Below are positions 8,376-17,285 of a stretch of 64,000 bases of DNA, piece after piece. Where the stretch lies: NCBI RefSeq assembly GCF_000282895.1, contig NZ_ALBQ01000004.1, positions 1 through 64,000 of the forward strand, written 5' to 3'. Below the pieces are notes generated by a model that was not told the DNA's origin, searched no databases, and saw only the letters and a list, made by a program, of their open reading frames with translations. This DNA comes from Sphingomonas sp. ATCC 31555. GTDB taxonomy: Bacteria > Pseudomonadota > Alphaproteobacteria > Sphingomonadales > Sphingomonadaceae. The position numbers and the translations under genes are program-made. Each line of letters starts with the position of its first letter. Within the stretch, counting starts at the first letter, position 1.

Positions 8376-9191
8376 ATGCGCTGGGTGAACATCCGACCTC
8401 GCCGCCGCACCGGCTGGCTGCTGGGGAGCCTGCCGCTACTGCTGGTGGCGATCGTCTACCTCTTCGCCTCGGCAGCGCGGCACGCCGAGAATCCCTCGGA
8501 CAAGCTGCTGCCGACACCCGGCGCGATGGTCGAGGCGATGCACGGCCTGCTCGCCCAGGCCGACCCCTTGAGCGGCCGGCTGATCTTCTGGGCGGACACG
8601 GTGGCGAGCCTGGAGCGGCTGGGCCTCGCGCTCGGCATCTGTGCGCTCTCGGCGCTACTGGTCGGCATGGTGCTGGGCGTGCTCCCCGCCGCCCGCGCCA
8701 CCTTCGGCGCGTTCGTCACCACGATCGCGGTGATCCCGCCGATCGCGCTGCTGCCGGTGCTGTTCATCGTCTTCGGGCTGGGCGACACCGCCAAGGTCGC
8801 GCTGATCGTCATCGGCGTCACCCCCTTCCTGATCCGCGACCTCGCCGATCACATCACCGCGATTCCCCAGGAACAGCTGATCAAGGCGCAGACGCTCGGC
8901 GCGAGCAGCTGGCAGCTCGCGCTCCGCGTCGCGCTGCCGCAGGCGCTGCCCCGGCTGATCGCGGGCATCCGCCTCTCGCTCGGGCCGGCCTGGGTATACC
9001 TGATCTCGGCCGAGGCGATCGCGTCGGACGTCGGGCTCGGCTACCGGATCTTCCTCGTGCGGCGCTATCTGGCGATGGATATCATCATCCCGTATGTCGC
9101 CTGGATCTCGATCCTCGCCATCCTGATGGACGTGGCGCTGGCCCAGCTGAGCAAGCGCGCCTTCGCCTGGGCACACGGAGCCGCCCGATGA
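8376..9191 (+). CDS. ABC transporter permease (NitT/TauT type)
   Basis: 271 residues with about six membrane helices and the cytoplasmic EAA-loop sequence AQTLGASSWQLALRVALPQA at about 170-190 that contacts the ATPase. It follows the binding-protein gene by 13 bases and overlaps the ATPase gene by ATGA, so the three form one importer. Binding-protein-dependent permeases of this class import small nitrogen or sulfur compounds such as nitrate, taurine and cyanate. Confidence 0.88.
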   Translation: MRWVNIRPRRRTGWLLGSLPLLLVAIVYLFASAARHAENPSDKLLPTPGAMVEAMHGLLAQADPLSGRLIFWADTVASLERLGLALGICALSALLVGMVLGVLPAARATFGAFVTTIAVIPPIALLPVLFIVFGLGDTAKVALIVIGVTPFLIRDLADHITAIPQEQLIKAQTLGASSWQLALRVALPQALPRLIAGIRLSLGPAWVYLISAEAIASDVGLGYRIFLVRRYLAMDIIIPYVAWISILAILMDVALAQLSKRAFAWAHGAAR

Positions 9192-9994
9192 GCGCGCTCC
9201 TCTCCTTCCAGAATGTCTGGCTCGAATATGGCGACAAGATCGTGCTGGAGCGGGTCGATCTCGACATCGCCGAGCGCAGCTTCGTCTCGATCGTCGGGCC
9301 TTCGGGGGCAGGCAAGAGCAGCTTTCTCCGCCTTGCGCTCGGCCAGGAACGCCCCACGCGGGGCAAGATCCTGCTCGACGGTACGCCGCTCCCCGGCGAA
9401 TGCGGCCCCGATCGCGGCGTGGTGTTCCAGCGCTATTCGGTGTTCCCGCATCTGACCGCACTCAGGAACGTGATGTTCGAGCGCGAATGCGTCGGCGCGC
9501 CCTTTACCGCCCGGCTGTTCGGCGCCGCCCGCCGCCGGGCCCGCGACGAGGCCGCCGCGATGCTCGCCGAAGTGGGCCTGGGCGATGCGCTCGACCTCTA
9601 TCCCGCCCAGCTTTCCGGGGGCATGCAGCAGCGGCTCGCCATCGCCCAGGCGCTGATCGCCCGGCCACGCGTGCTGCTGCTCGACGAGCCGTTCGGCGCG
9701 CTCGATCCCGGCATCCGCCAGGACATGCACCGGCTGATCCTCAAGCTCTGGGAAGAGCATGCACTCACCGTGCTGATGGTCACCCACGACATTTCCGAGG
9801 CGTTCAACCTCGGCACCCGCGTGCTCACCTTCGACAAGCGCCGCGTCGATCCGCACGCGCCGCACCGCTACGGCGCGACCGCCGTCTACGACCTCCACCT
9901 CACCCGCAAGCGGCGCGAGGCGATCGTCGAGGCGCAGCAGGAAGTATTACGATTGACAGAATCAGTAATAACCGGGAAAGAGGAATCACTGTGA
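9188..9994 (+). CDS. ABC transporter ATP-binding protein
   Basis: 268 residues with Walker A GPSGAGKSS (about 37-45), Q-loop (VVFQRYSVFPH), signature LSGGMQQR, Walker B VLLLDEPFG and the H-loop THD. It energises the importer encoded just upstream. Its last 50 bases contain the second TATTAC-N14-GTAATA site, and its stop overlaps the GTG start of the regulator gene, so the regulator can be read both from the operon and possibly from a site of its own. Confidence 0.9.
   Translation: MSALLSFQNVWLEYGDKIVLERVDLDIAERSFVSIVGPSGAGKSSFLRLALGQERPTRGKILLDGTPLPGECGPDRGVVFQRYSVFPHLTALRNVMFERECVGAPFTARLFGAARRRARDEAAAMLAEVGLGDALDLYPAQLSGGMQQRLAIAQALIARPRVLLLDEPFGALDPGIRQDMHRLILKLWEEHALTVLMVTHDISEAFNLGTRVLTFDKRRVDPHAPHRYGATAVYDLHLTRKRREAIVEAQQEVLRLTESVITGKEESL
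9945..9970. promoter_or_regulatory. operator copy 2: TATTAC-N14-GTAATA
   Basis: Same half-sites and same 14-base spacer as at 7193-7218. It lies in the 3' end of the ATPase gene, 20 bases before the GTG start of the NikR-fold regulator (9991). A TTGACA at 9953-9958, inside the spacer, could be a -35 element, but I see no good -10. It suggests autoregulation of the regulator and the genes after it. Confidence 0.6.
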
Positions 9995-10476
9995 AGGAAC
10001 CCACCTCTTCCTCGACCCTCGCGCGGCTCAGCATGAGCCTGCCCGCCGATCTTTTCCGCCAGCTCGATGAAATGGTGGAGGATCGCGGCCTCCCCTCGCG
10101 CTCGCAGCTGATCGCCGAGCTGATCCGCGACGAGCTGGCCGAGCAGAGCGCCGCCTCGCGCCCCGAGGAGATGCTCGCCGGCACGATCACGCTGGTCTAC
10201 CGCGCCGATCTCGGCCGGGTGCGCCACCAGCTGGCGCAGACCCAGGCCGAGTATCTGAAGGAGGTCATCTCCTCGCAGCACGTATTCCTGGAGGACGACC
10301 AGTCGCTCGAGGTGCTGCTGGTCCAGGGGCCGGCCCGCCGGCTGCGCGACCTGTGCGACGCGCTGCGCAAGGTGCGCGGCGTGCAGCAACTGCGCCTCTT
10401 CACCACCACCGCGCTGCTGCCCCCGCTCCACGAGCAGGACGAGGCGGCAGCCCCTAAAGGGAGCAAGGCGGCATGA
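9991..10476 (+). CDS. NikR-fold ribbon-helix-helix regulator lacking most nickel ligands
   Basis: 161 residues. The N-terminus (about 10-50) is a CopG/NikR ribbon-helix-helix DNA-binding domain (ARLSMSLP strand followed by two helices). From about 64 to 142 it is an ACT-like regulatory domain aligned with NikR. By eye alignment to E. coli NikR the nickel ligand positions H87, H89 and C95 become H97, F99 and S105, and the H76 position is not His, so only one of four ligands remains. The start is GTG at 9991 (GTGA overlap with the ATPase stop; AGAGGA upstream). It probably controls this operon in response to something other than nickel. Confidence 0.8.
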   Translation: MKEPTSSSTLARLSMSLPADLFRQLDEMVEDRGLPSRSQLIAELIRDELAEQSAASRPEEMLAGTITLVYRADLGRVRHQLAQTQAEYLKEVISSQHVFLEDDQSLEVLLVQGPARRLRDLCDALRKVRGVQQLRLFTTTALLPPLHEQDEAAAPKGSKAA

Positions 10477-11291
10477 GCATTCTCGCCGACCCCAATGCCG
10501 CGCGCGACCATGCGCGGGCGATGGCCGGCACCGTCGTCGAGGCGATGCCGATCCTGCCGCCCAAGGCGGACGACCTGCCCGCGGGCGTGCGCGCCGAGGA
10601 TCTGGTCTGGGAAGAGACGATCGCCGCGGGCGGCTATGCCAGCCGCGTGCTGGCGCGCGGCACCCGACTACGGCTGATCGACCTGCACGGCGACGCCTGC
10701 GCCTCGCTCCAGCTGTTCAACGCCGCGATGCCCACCGAGCGCTTGAACGTCGCCGATACGGTGAAGGTGCAGTGGAACGCCTATCTCGGCACCGGCAGCC
10801 TGTTCCTCTCCGACATGGGCCGCGTGCTCGCCAGCATCGAGCAGGACGACGCCGGCACCCACGACGCGTTCTGCGGCGCGTCCAACGCCGCGTCGAACAC
10901 CCGCCGCTACGGCGACGGCAGCAATTCGGGGCCGTATCCGAACGCCCGCGACAGGCTGCTGCTCGGTGCCGCCAAGCACGGCCTCACCCGCCGCGACGTC
11001 CACCCCTGCGTGAACCTGTTCAAGGGCGTCCGCATCGCCGCCGACGGCACCACCGAGCCGCAGCTCGGGCCGTTCGTCCCCGGCCGCGCGCTGGTGCTCC
11101 GCGCCGAGATGGACCTGATCGTCGCGCTGGCCAATTGCCCGCACGTCCTCGATCCACGGCCCTGGACCGTCACGCCCCTGCGCGCCACCGCCTGGCGCGG
11201 GCCGGTGACGGCGCAGGAAGATCCGATCCGCAACGCGACGCCCGAACGGCAGCGCGCCTTCCTCAACACCGAAGACTGGGTCCGCCGCTGA
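10473..11291 (+). CDS. DUF1989 urea-carboxylase-associated protein, first copy (likely carboxyguanidine deiminase subunit)
   Basis: 272 residues, DUF1989. Conserved features seen: EETIAAGGYASRVLARGT near 48-65, two cysteines in the central region (HDAFCGASN, VHPCVNLFKG) and a C-terminal LRAEMDLIVALANCPH block. Published biochemistry showed that such paired proteins, formerly called urea-amidolyase-associated proteins 1 and 2, form carboxyguanidine deiminase (CgdAB), turning carboxyguanidine into allophanate. The start overlaps the regulator stop (ATGA). About 30 extra residues precede the core compared with the second copy. I do not assign A or B. Confidence 0.82.
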   Translation: MSILADPNAARDHARAMAGTVVEAMPILPPKADDLPAGVRAEDLVWEETIAAGGYASRVLARGTRLRLIDLHGDACASLQLFNAAMPTERLNVADTVKVQWNAYLGTGSLFLSDMGRVLASIEQDDAGTHDAFCGASNAASNTRRYGDGSNSGPYPNARDRLLLGAAKHGLTRRDVHPCVNLFKGVRIAADGTTEPQLGPFVPGRALVLRAEMDLIVALANCPHVLDPRPWTVTPLRATAWRGPVTAQEDPIRNATPERQRAFLNTEDWVRR

Positions 11292-11926
11292 TGGAACAGG
11301 ATATGGCACTTGCCGGCCTCACCGGCCGGGTGGTCCATGACGAGATCGTCCCCGCCCGCGCGCCCTGGCTGCACCGCGTGAAAGCGGGCGAAACGCTCCG
11401 CGTCGTCGATCTCGAAGGCAATCAGGCGGTCGATTTCCTCCTCTACGCCACGCACGACGATGCCGAGCGCTACAGCGCGCAGGACACGATCGCGGCGCAG
11501 GCCAATATCTTCCTGCGCACCGGCAGCGTGCTGCGCTCGAACGAGGGCCGGCCGATGATGACGATCACCGCGACGGCGGTCGAATACCACGACACGATCG
11601 GCGGCGCCTGCTCCTGCGAGTCCAACACGCTGCGCTACGGTCATTTCACCAAGGCGCAGCACGCCTGTGTCGACAATTTCCTCGAAGCCAATCTCCGCGA
11701 CGGCCGGGGCAAGCGCGACATCGTGTCGAACGTCAATTTCTTCATGAACGTGCCGGTCGAGGCCGATGGCGCGCTGGGCATCGTCGACGGCATCTCGGCG
11801 CCCGGCCTTACCGTGGACCTTCGCGCAGAAATGGATGTGACCGTGGTCGTTTCGAATTGCCCGCAGATCAACAATCCCTGCAACGGCTTCAATCCCACCC
11901 CCGTCCGCATGATCGTCACCGCATGA
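11291..11926 (+). CDS. DUF1989 urea-carboxylase-associated protein, second copy (likely carboxyguanidine deiminase subunit)
   Basis: 211 residues, homologous to the preceding gene over its whole length (VVDLEGNQAVDFLLYATHDD; GGACSCESNTLRYG; LRAEMDVTVVVSNCPQ). The cysteines at GGACSCESN, the VSNVNFFMNVPV stretch and the NCPQINNPCNGFNPTP tail are typical of the family. It starts at ATG 11291, sharing one base with the previous stop (TGATG), and its own stop overlaps the carboxylase start (ATGA). Tight coupling of the two DUF1989 genes fits a heteromeric enzyme. Together with the carboxylase it would make allophanate. Confidence 0.82.
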   Translation: MEQDMALAGLTGRVVHDEIVPARAPWLHRVKAGETLRVVDLEGNQAVDFLLYATHDDAERYSAQDTIAAQANIFLRTGSVLRSNEGRPMMTITATAVEYHDTIGGACSCESNTLRYGHFTKAQHACVDNFLEANLRDGRGKRDIVSNVNFFMNVPVEADGALGIVDGISAPGLTVDLRAEMDVTVVVSNCPQINNPCNGFNPTPVRMIVTA

Positions 11927-14900
11927 GCGGCGTGCGCACGGTCCTGATCGCCAATCGCGGGGCGATCGCCTGCCGGATCATCCGCACGCTGAAAACAATG
12001 GGCATCCGCTCGGTCGCGGTGTTCTCCGACGCCGACGAGGCCTCGCGCCACGTCGCGCTTGCGGACATCGCGGTGCGGATCGGCCCGGGCCCGGCGGCGG
12101 AAAGCTATCTCGACGTCGCCCGCATCCTCGCAGCCGCCAAGGAAACCGGCGCCGACGCGATCCACCCCGGCTATGGCTTCCTCTCCGAGAACGCCGCTTT
12201 CGCCGAGGCCTGCGAAGCCGCCGGCATCGCCTTCATCGGCCCGACCCCAGACAGCATCCGCGCCTTCGGCCTCAAGCACAGCGCCCGCGCGCTCGCGGAG
12301 GCGGAGAACGTCCCCCTCGCTCCCGGCACCGGGCTGCTCGACAGCGTCGAGGCCGCGCTCGAAGCGGCGGAGCGCATCGGCTATCCGGTGATGCTCAAGG
12401 CGACCGCCGGCGGCGGCGGCATCGGCATGCGCGTCTGCGCGGACGAACAGGCGGTGCGCGACGGCTATGCCGCGGTGGCCCGCCTGGGTGCCGGCAATTT
12501 CGGCGATGCCGGGCTGTTCCTCGAACGCTTCGTGCCGCGCGCGCGGCATGTCGAAGTGCAGATCTTCGGCGACGGGCAGGGCCGCGTCGTGGCGCTCGGC
12601 GAGCGCGACTGCTCGCTTCAGCGCCGCAACCAGAAGGTGGTGGAAGAGGCCCCCGCCCCGCACCTCCCCGAACGCGTCCGCGCGGCGCTGATCGAGGCGG
12701 CGGTGCGCCTTGGCCGGGCGGCCAATTATCGCTCCGCCGGCACGGTCGAGTTCCTCTACGATCCGGCGCGCGAGGACTGGTTCTTCCTCGAAGTGAACAC
12801 GCGCCTCCAGGTCGAGCACGGCGTCACCGAGGAAGTGACCGGCGTCGACCTGGTCGAATGGATGGTCCGCGGCGCAGGCGGCGACTACAGCTTCCTCGAC
12901 ACCCCCGTCCCCGCCCCCAGGGGCTGGTCGATCCAGGCGCGGCTCTATGCCGAGGATCCGGCGGTCGACTTCCGCCCCGCCTCGGGCACGCTCACCGACG
13001 TGGCGTTCCCCGAAGGCGCCCGCGTCGAAAGCTGGGTGGAATCGGGCAGCGCCGTCTCCTCCTTCTACGACCCGATGCTCGCCAAGCTGATCGTCCACGG
13101 CGAGGACCGCGAGTCCGCCGTCGCGGCGATGCAGGCGGCGCTCGACCACACCCGCTTCGCCGGCATCGAGACCAATGTCCGCTGGCTGCGCGACGTGGCC
13201 CGCAGCGAAGACTTCGTCACCGGCGACGTCTCGACGCGCTCGCTGGAAACGGTGGTCCATCGCCCGCAGAGCATCGTCGTCCGCTCGGCCGGCACCGCGA
13301 CCAGCGTGCAGGATTATCCCGGCCGCGTCGGCCTGTGGGACATCGGCGTGCCGCCCTCGGGCCCGATGGACGCCCGTGCCTTCCGGCTCGGCAACATGCT
13401 GCTCGGCAACGACAGCACCGCGCCCGGGCTGGAGATGACCGCCACCGGCCCGACGCTCCAGTTCAACACCGCGACTCGCATCGTCCTCACCGGCGCCGAC
13501 TTCGCCGCGACGCTCGATGGTGCCCCGGTACCGCGCAACAAGCCTGTCGCGATCGCCGAGGGCCAGACGCTCGCGCTCGGCCGCGTCACCGGCGGCGGCA
13601 TGCGCGGCTATATCCTGTTCGCCGGCGGGCTCGACGTGCCGAGCTATCTCGGCAGCGCCAGCACCTTCGATCTCGGCGAGTTCGGCGGCCATGGCGGGCG
13701 CGTGCTCCGCGTCGGCGACACGCTGCACCTGACCGATCATGCCCCGGCCGTCATCCCCGGCCCGCGCGTGGTGGAGCAGGAGCAGCTCGGCCCTGACTGG
13801 ACGATCCGCGTCCTCTACGGCCCCCACGGCGCCCCCGATTTCTTTGCGCCGGAGGATGTCGACACGATCCTCTCGGCCGAATGGCGCGTCCACTACAACA
13901 GCAACCGCACCGGCGTGCGGCTGGTCGGCCCCAAGCCGCACTGGGCCCGCAAGGATGGCGGCGAGGCAGGGCTCCACCCGTCGAACATCCACGATAACCC
14001 CTATGCGATCGGCGCGCTGGATTTCACCGGCGACATGCCAATCATCCTCGGCCCCGACGGACCCTCGCTCGGCGGCTTCGTCTGCCCGTTCGTGGTGATC
14101 GCGGCGGATCTGTGGAAGGTCGGCCAGCTCGCACCCGGCGACCGCATCCAGTTCGAGCAGGTCAGCCTCGACGAGGCCGATGCCGCCGCAGCAGTCGAAG
14201 AGGCGTGGATCGAAGGCCGCGCCGCCACCGCGACGCACCCCGCCAAGGGCGGCGGACGCGATGCGATCCTGGTCGACCTGCCGGCCAAGGGCCGCCGCCC
14301 GCGCGTGCTGTTCCGCCGCCAGGGCGATCGCAACCTGCTGATCGAATATGGCCCGATCACGCTCGACCTCGAGCTGCGCCTGCGCGTCCATGCCGCGACC
14401 ACCGCGCTTGCCGAACTCGCGCTGCCGGGCATCCTCGACATCGTGCCGGGCATCCGCTCCTTCCAGGTGCATATCGACGGCATCCGCTTGAAGGAAGCGG
14501 CGCTGATCGAGCGGCTGACGCAAATCGAGGACGCGCTCGGCGATCTCGAGGATTTCGTCATCCCCTCGCGCATCGTCCATCTGCCGCTCAGCTGGAACGA
14601 CCCCGCGATCCACGAGACGATCCAGCGCTATATGCGCGTGGTCCGCGACGATGCGCCCTGGTGCCCGGACAATATCGAGTTCATCCGGCGCGCCAACGGG
14701 CTGGAAAGCGCCGAGGAGGTCCACCGGATCATCTTCGACGCCAGCTACCTCGTCTATGGCCTGGGCGACGTGTATCTGGGCGCGCCGGTCGCCACGCCGA
14801 TCGATCCGCGCCACCGGCTCGTCACCACCAAGTACAACCCGGCCCGCACCTGGACACCGCCCAACGTGGTGGGCATCGGCGGCGCGTATATGTGCATCTA

Positions 14901-15525
14901 TGGCATGGAGGGTCCGGGCGGCTACCAGCTGTTCGGGCGCACCATCCAGGTGTGGAACACCTATCGCCAGACCGGCGCCTTCGCCGAGGGCAAGCCGTGG
15001 CTGCTGCGCTTCTTCGACCAGATCCGCTTCTTTCCCGTCAGCCATGAAGAGCTGACCGAGTGGCGGCGCGACTTCCCGCTCGGGCGCCGCGAGATCAAGA
15101 TCGAGGAAACCGAGTTCCGGCTTTCCGACTATCGCGCGTTCCTGGCCGAGAATGCCCGCTCGATCGCCGCATTCGAGAAGCAGCGCAACGCCGCCTTCGC
15201 CGCCGAGCGCGCCGACTGGGAACGCAAGGGCGAGTTCGATCGCGTCGCCAGCTTGACCGAAAGTGCCGACGACAGCGCCGACGCGGCGGTGACGGTGCCG
15301 GAAGGCGCCGAACTGGTCGAAGCGCCGTTCGGCGGCAGCGTGTGGAAACTGCTCAAGGAGGTCGGCGACCCGATCGACGCAGGCGAGACCATCGCCGTGC
15401 TCGAAGCGATGAAGATGGAGTTTCCGGTCACCAGCCCGGCAGCGGGTACGGTGGCAGCACTCTATGTCGCCGAGCGGCAGACCGTCACCCCGGGCTCGCC
15501 GGTGCTGGCGCTGGTGCGGGCATGA
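11923..15525 (+). CDS. biotin-dependent urea/guanidine carboxylase
   Basis: 1200 residues. Biotin carboxylase domain at 1-450 with the ATP-grasp glycine loop (KATAGGGGIGMRV) and the ExNxRxQVEH motif (EVNTRLQVEHG). Then the carboxyltransferase made of KipA-like (AHS2, about 455-760) and KipI-like (AHS1, about 790-1000) parts, and a biotinyl domain whose acceptor is K1164 in EAMKME. The layout is that of urea carboxylase, which makes allophanate from urea, ATP and bicarbonate. With two DUF1989 genes directly upstream, guanidine is the more probable substrate, as shown for similar bacterial enzymes. Sequence alone does not settle this. Confidence 0.88.
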   Translation: MSGVRTVLIANRGAIACRIIRTLKTMGIRSVAVFSDADEASRHVALADIAVRIGPGPAAESYLDVARILAAAKETGADAIHPGYGFLSENAAFAEACEAAGIAFIGPTPDSIRAFGLKHSARALAEAENVPLAPGTGLLDSVEAALEAAERIGYPVMLKATAGGGGIGMRVCADEQAVRDGYAAVARLGAGNFGDAGLFLERFVPRARHVEVQIFGDGQGRVVALGERDCSLQRRNQKVVEEAPAPHLPERVRAALIEAAVRLGRAANYRSAGTVEFLYDPAREDWFFLEVNTRLQVEHGVTEEVTGVDLVEWMVRGAGGDYSFLDTPVPAPRGWSIQARLYAEDPAVDFRPASGTLTDVAFPEGARVESWVESGSAVSSFYDPMLAKLIVHGEDRESAVAAMQAALDHTRFAGIETNVRWLRDVARSEDFVTGDVSTRSLETVVHRPQSIVVRSAGTATSVQDYPGRVGLWDIGVPPSGPMDARAFRLGNMLLGNDSTAPGLEMTATGPTLQFNTATRIVLTGADFAATLDGAPVPRNKPVAIAEGQTLALGRVTGGGMRGYILFAGGLDVPSYLGSASTFDLGEFGGHGGRVLRVGDTLHLTDHAPAVIPGPRVVEQEQLGPDWTIRVLYGPHGAPDFFAPEDVDTILSAEWRVHYNSNRTGVRLVGPKPHWARKDGGEAGLHPSNIHDNPYAIGALDFTGDMPIILGPDGPSLGGFVCPFVVIAADLWKVGQLAPGDRIQFEQVSLDEADAAAAVEEAWIEGRAATATHPAKGGGRDAILVDLPAKGRRPRVLFRRQGDRNLLIEYGPITLDLELRLRVHAATTALAELALPGILDIVPGIRSFQVHIDGIRLKEAALIERLTQIEDALGDLEDFVIPSRIVHLPLSWNDPAIHETIQRYMRVVRDDAPWCPDNIEFIRRANGLESAEEVHRIIFDASYLVYGLGDVYLGAPVATPIDPRHRLVTTKYNPARTWTPPNVVGIGGAYMCIYGMEGPGGYQLFGRTIQVWNTYRQTGAFAEGKPWLLRFFDQIRFFPVSHEELTEWRRDFPLGRREIKIEETEFRLSDYRAFLAENARSIAAFEKQRNAAFAAERADWERKGEFDRVASLTESADDSADAAVTVPEGAELVEAPFGGSVWKLLKEVGDPIDAGETIAVLEAMKMEFPVTSPAAGTVAALYVAERQTVTPGSPVLALVRA

Positions 15526-17279
15526 CGGCGCTCGACCGGCTCTCGGTCGCGGCCATCGCCGCCGAGGTGCAGGCGGGCGAGCGCAGTGCGCTCGCGGTGA
15601 TCGAGGACGTGCTGGCGCGGCTCGACGCCTATGACGCCATCCAGCCTGCCGTGTGGATTGCGCGGTTCGAGCCCGAGGCGCTGCGTGCCGTCGCCACTGC
15701 GGTGGATGCCCGGATAGCCGCGGGAGAAACGCTGCCGCTGGCGGGCGTACCCTTCGCGGTGAAGGACAATATCGATCTCGCGGGCCTCGCCACCACCGCT
15801 GCCTGCCCGGCCTTCGCCTACCAGCCCGAACACTCGGCCACCGTGGTTGCGAAGCTGGTAGCCGCCGGGGCGATCCCGGTGGGCAAGGCCAATCTCGACC
15901 AGTTCGCCACCGGGCTCAACGGCACGCGCAGCCCCTATGGCATTCCGCGCAACGCCTATAACCGCGCCTGGGTAAGCGGCGGCTCCAGCTCGGGCTCGGC
16001 GGTGGCGGTCGCCGCGGGGCTGGTCGCCTTCGCGCTCGGCACCGACACCGCGGGCTCGGGCCGCGTACCCGCCGCGTTCAACCATCTCGTCGGCCTCAAG
16101 CCCAGCAAGGGCCGCTGGAGCAGCACCGGCCTCGTCCCCGCCTGCCGCACGCTCGATTGCATCACCGTGTTCGCGGGCAGCACCGAAGACGCCGCGCTGG
16201 TGGACACCATTGCCGCCGGCTTCGACGCGACGGACGCGCTCTCCCGCGCGCTGCCCGATCTGCCCCGCGCGCATCGCCGCATCGGCGTGCCGCGCGCCGA
16301 GCAATGCCGCTGGTTCGGCGACATCGAGTCCGAATATCTCTATCGCACGGCGCTGGCCGGCCTCGATGCCGAACTGGTCGAGATCGACCTCGCCCCGCTC
16401 GATGAAGCCGCCCGCCTGCTCTACGATGGCCCCTGGGTCGCCGAGCGCACCGCCGCGCTGCAGGGCCTGCTGCTGGACAACCCCGACGCGATCCACCCGG
16501 TGGTGCGCGAGATTGTCGAGGGCGGCTTCGGCTACAGCGCGATCGATGCGTTCAACGGCGCCTATCGCCTCGCCGAACTCGCCCGCATCGCCGAGGCGAT
16601 GTGGGAGAAGGTCGACCTGATCGCCCTCCCCACCGCGCCGACCAGCTACCGCGTGGCGGAGATGCTCGAAGCACCCATCGCGCTCAATGCGAGCCTCGGC
16701 GCCTATACCAATTTCGTGAACCTGCTCGACATGGCGGCGATCGCGGTTCCCGCCGGCAGCTATGCCAGCGGTGTCGGCTTCGGCGTGACGCTGATGGGCC
16801 CGGCAGGCACCGATCGCGCGCTGATCGACGCGGCCAACGCATTTTTCCCCGCGCCGGCATCCCCGCCGCCGCTGGACCTGGAGGGACGGATGGAAACGGT
16901 GAAGCTCGCGGTCGTAGGCGCCCATCTCGAAGGCATGCCGCTCCACTGGCAGCTGACCTCGCGCGACGCGAAGTTCGTCGAGGCGACTACCACCGCGCCG
17001 ACCTACAAGCTCTATGCCATGGCGGAAAGCGTGCCGCCCAAGCCGGCGCTGGTTTACAGCGAAGACGGCGGTGCGGCGATCGCGCTGGAAGTCTACGAGC
17101 TCGACATGGCCGCGTTCGGCAGCTTCGTCGCCGAAGTGCCGCCGCCGCTCGCGATCGGCACGGTGACGCTGGCCGATGGCAGCATGGTCAAGGGCTTCGT
17201 CGCCGAACCGCGCGCGATGACCGGCGCCGAGGACATCACCGCGCTGGGCGGCTGGCGGGCGTATATCGCGCGGGGCTGA
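15522..17279 (+). CDS. atzF: allophanate hydrolase
   Basis: 585 residues. The N-terminal two-thirds is an amidase-signature domain with the Ser-cisSer-Lys triad: K81 (PFAVKDN), S155/S156 in the GGSSSGSA loop and nucleophile S179 in TAGSGRVP. The C-terminal part (about 455-585) is the domain peculiar to allophanate hydrolases, which acts on the N-carboxy intermediate. The enzyme splits allophanate into two ammonia and two CO2, the last step of the operon's pathway. Start by ATGA overlap with the carboxylase stop. The operon ends here, 6 bases from a convergent gene. Confidence 0.92.
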   Translation: MTALDRLSVAAIAAEVQAGERSALAVIEDVLARLDAYDAIQPAVWIARFEPEALRAVATAVDARIAAGETLPLAGVPFAVKDNIDLAGLATTAACPAFAYQPEHSATVVAKLVAAGAIPVGKANLDQFATGLNGTRSPYGIPRNAYNRAWVSGGSSSGSAVAVAAGLVAFALGTDTAGSGRVPAAFNHLVGLKPSKGRWSSTGLVPACRTLDCITVFAGSTEDAALVDTIAAGFDATDALSRALPDLPRAHRRIGVPRAEQCRWFGDIESEYLYRTALAGLDAELVEIDLAPLDEAARLLYDGPWVAERTAALQGLLLDNPDAIHPVVREIVEGGFGYSAIDAFNGAYRLAELARIAEAMWEKVDLIALPTAPTSYRVAEMLEAPIALNASLGAYTNFVNLLDMAAIAVPAGSYASGVGFGVTLMGPAGTDRALIDAANAFFPAPASPPPLDLEGRMETVKLAVVGAHLEGMPLHWQLTSRDAKFVEATTTAPTYKLYAMAESVPPKPALVYSEDGGAAIALEVYELDMAAFGSFVAEVPPPLAIGTVTLADGSMVKGFVAEPRAMTGAEDITALGGWRAYIARG

Positions 17280-17285
17280 GCCCGC

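Noticed and set aside
11641-15045. Open frame of 1134 codons on the minus strand across the carboxylase and DUF1989 genes
   Set aside because: It is antisense to clearly homologous genes and arises from high-GC codon structure; its translation is Arg/Asp/Gly/Ala-rich without any family motif.
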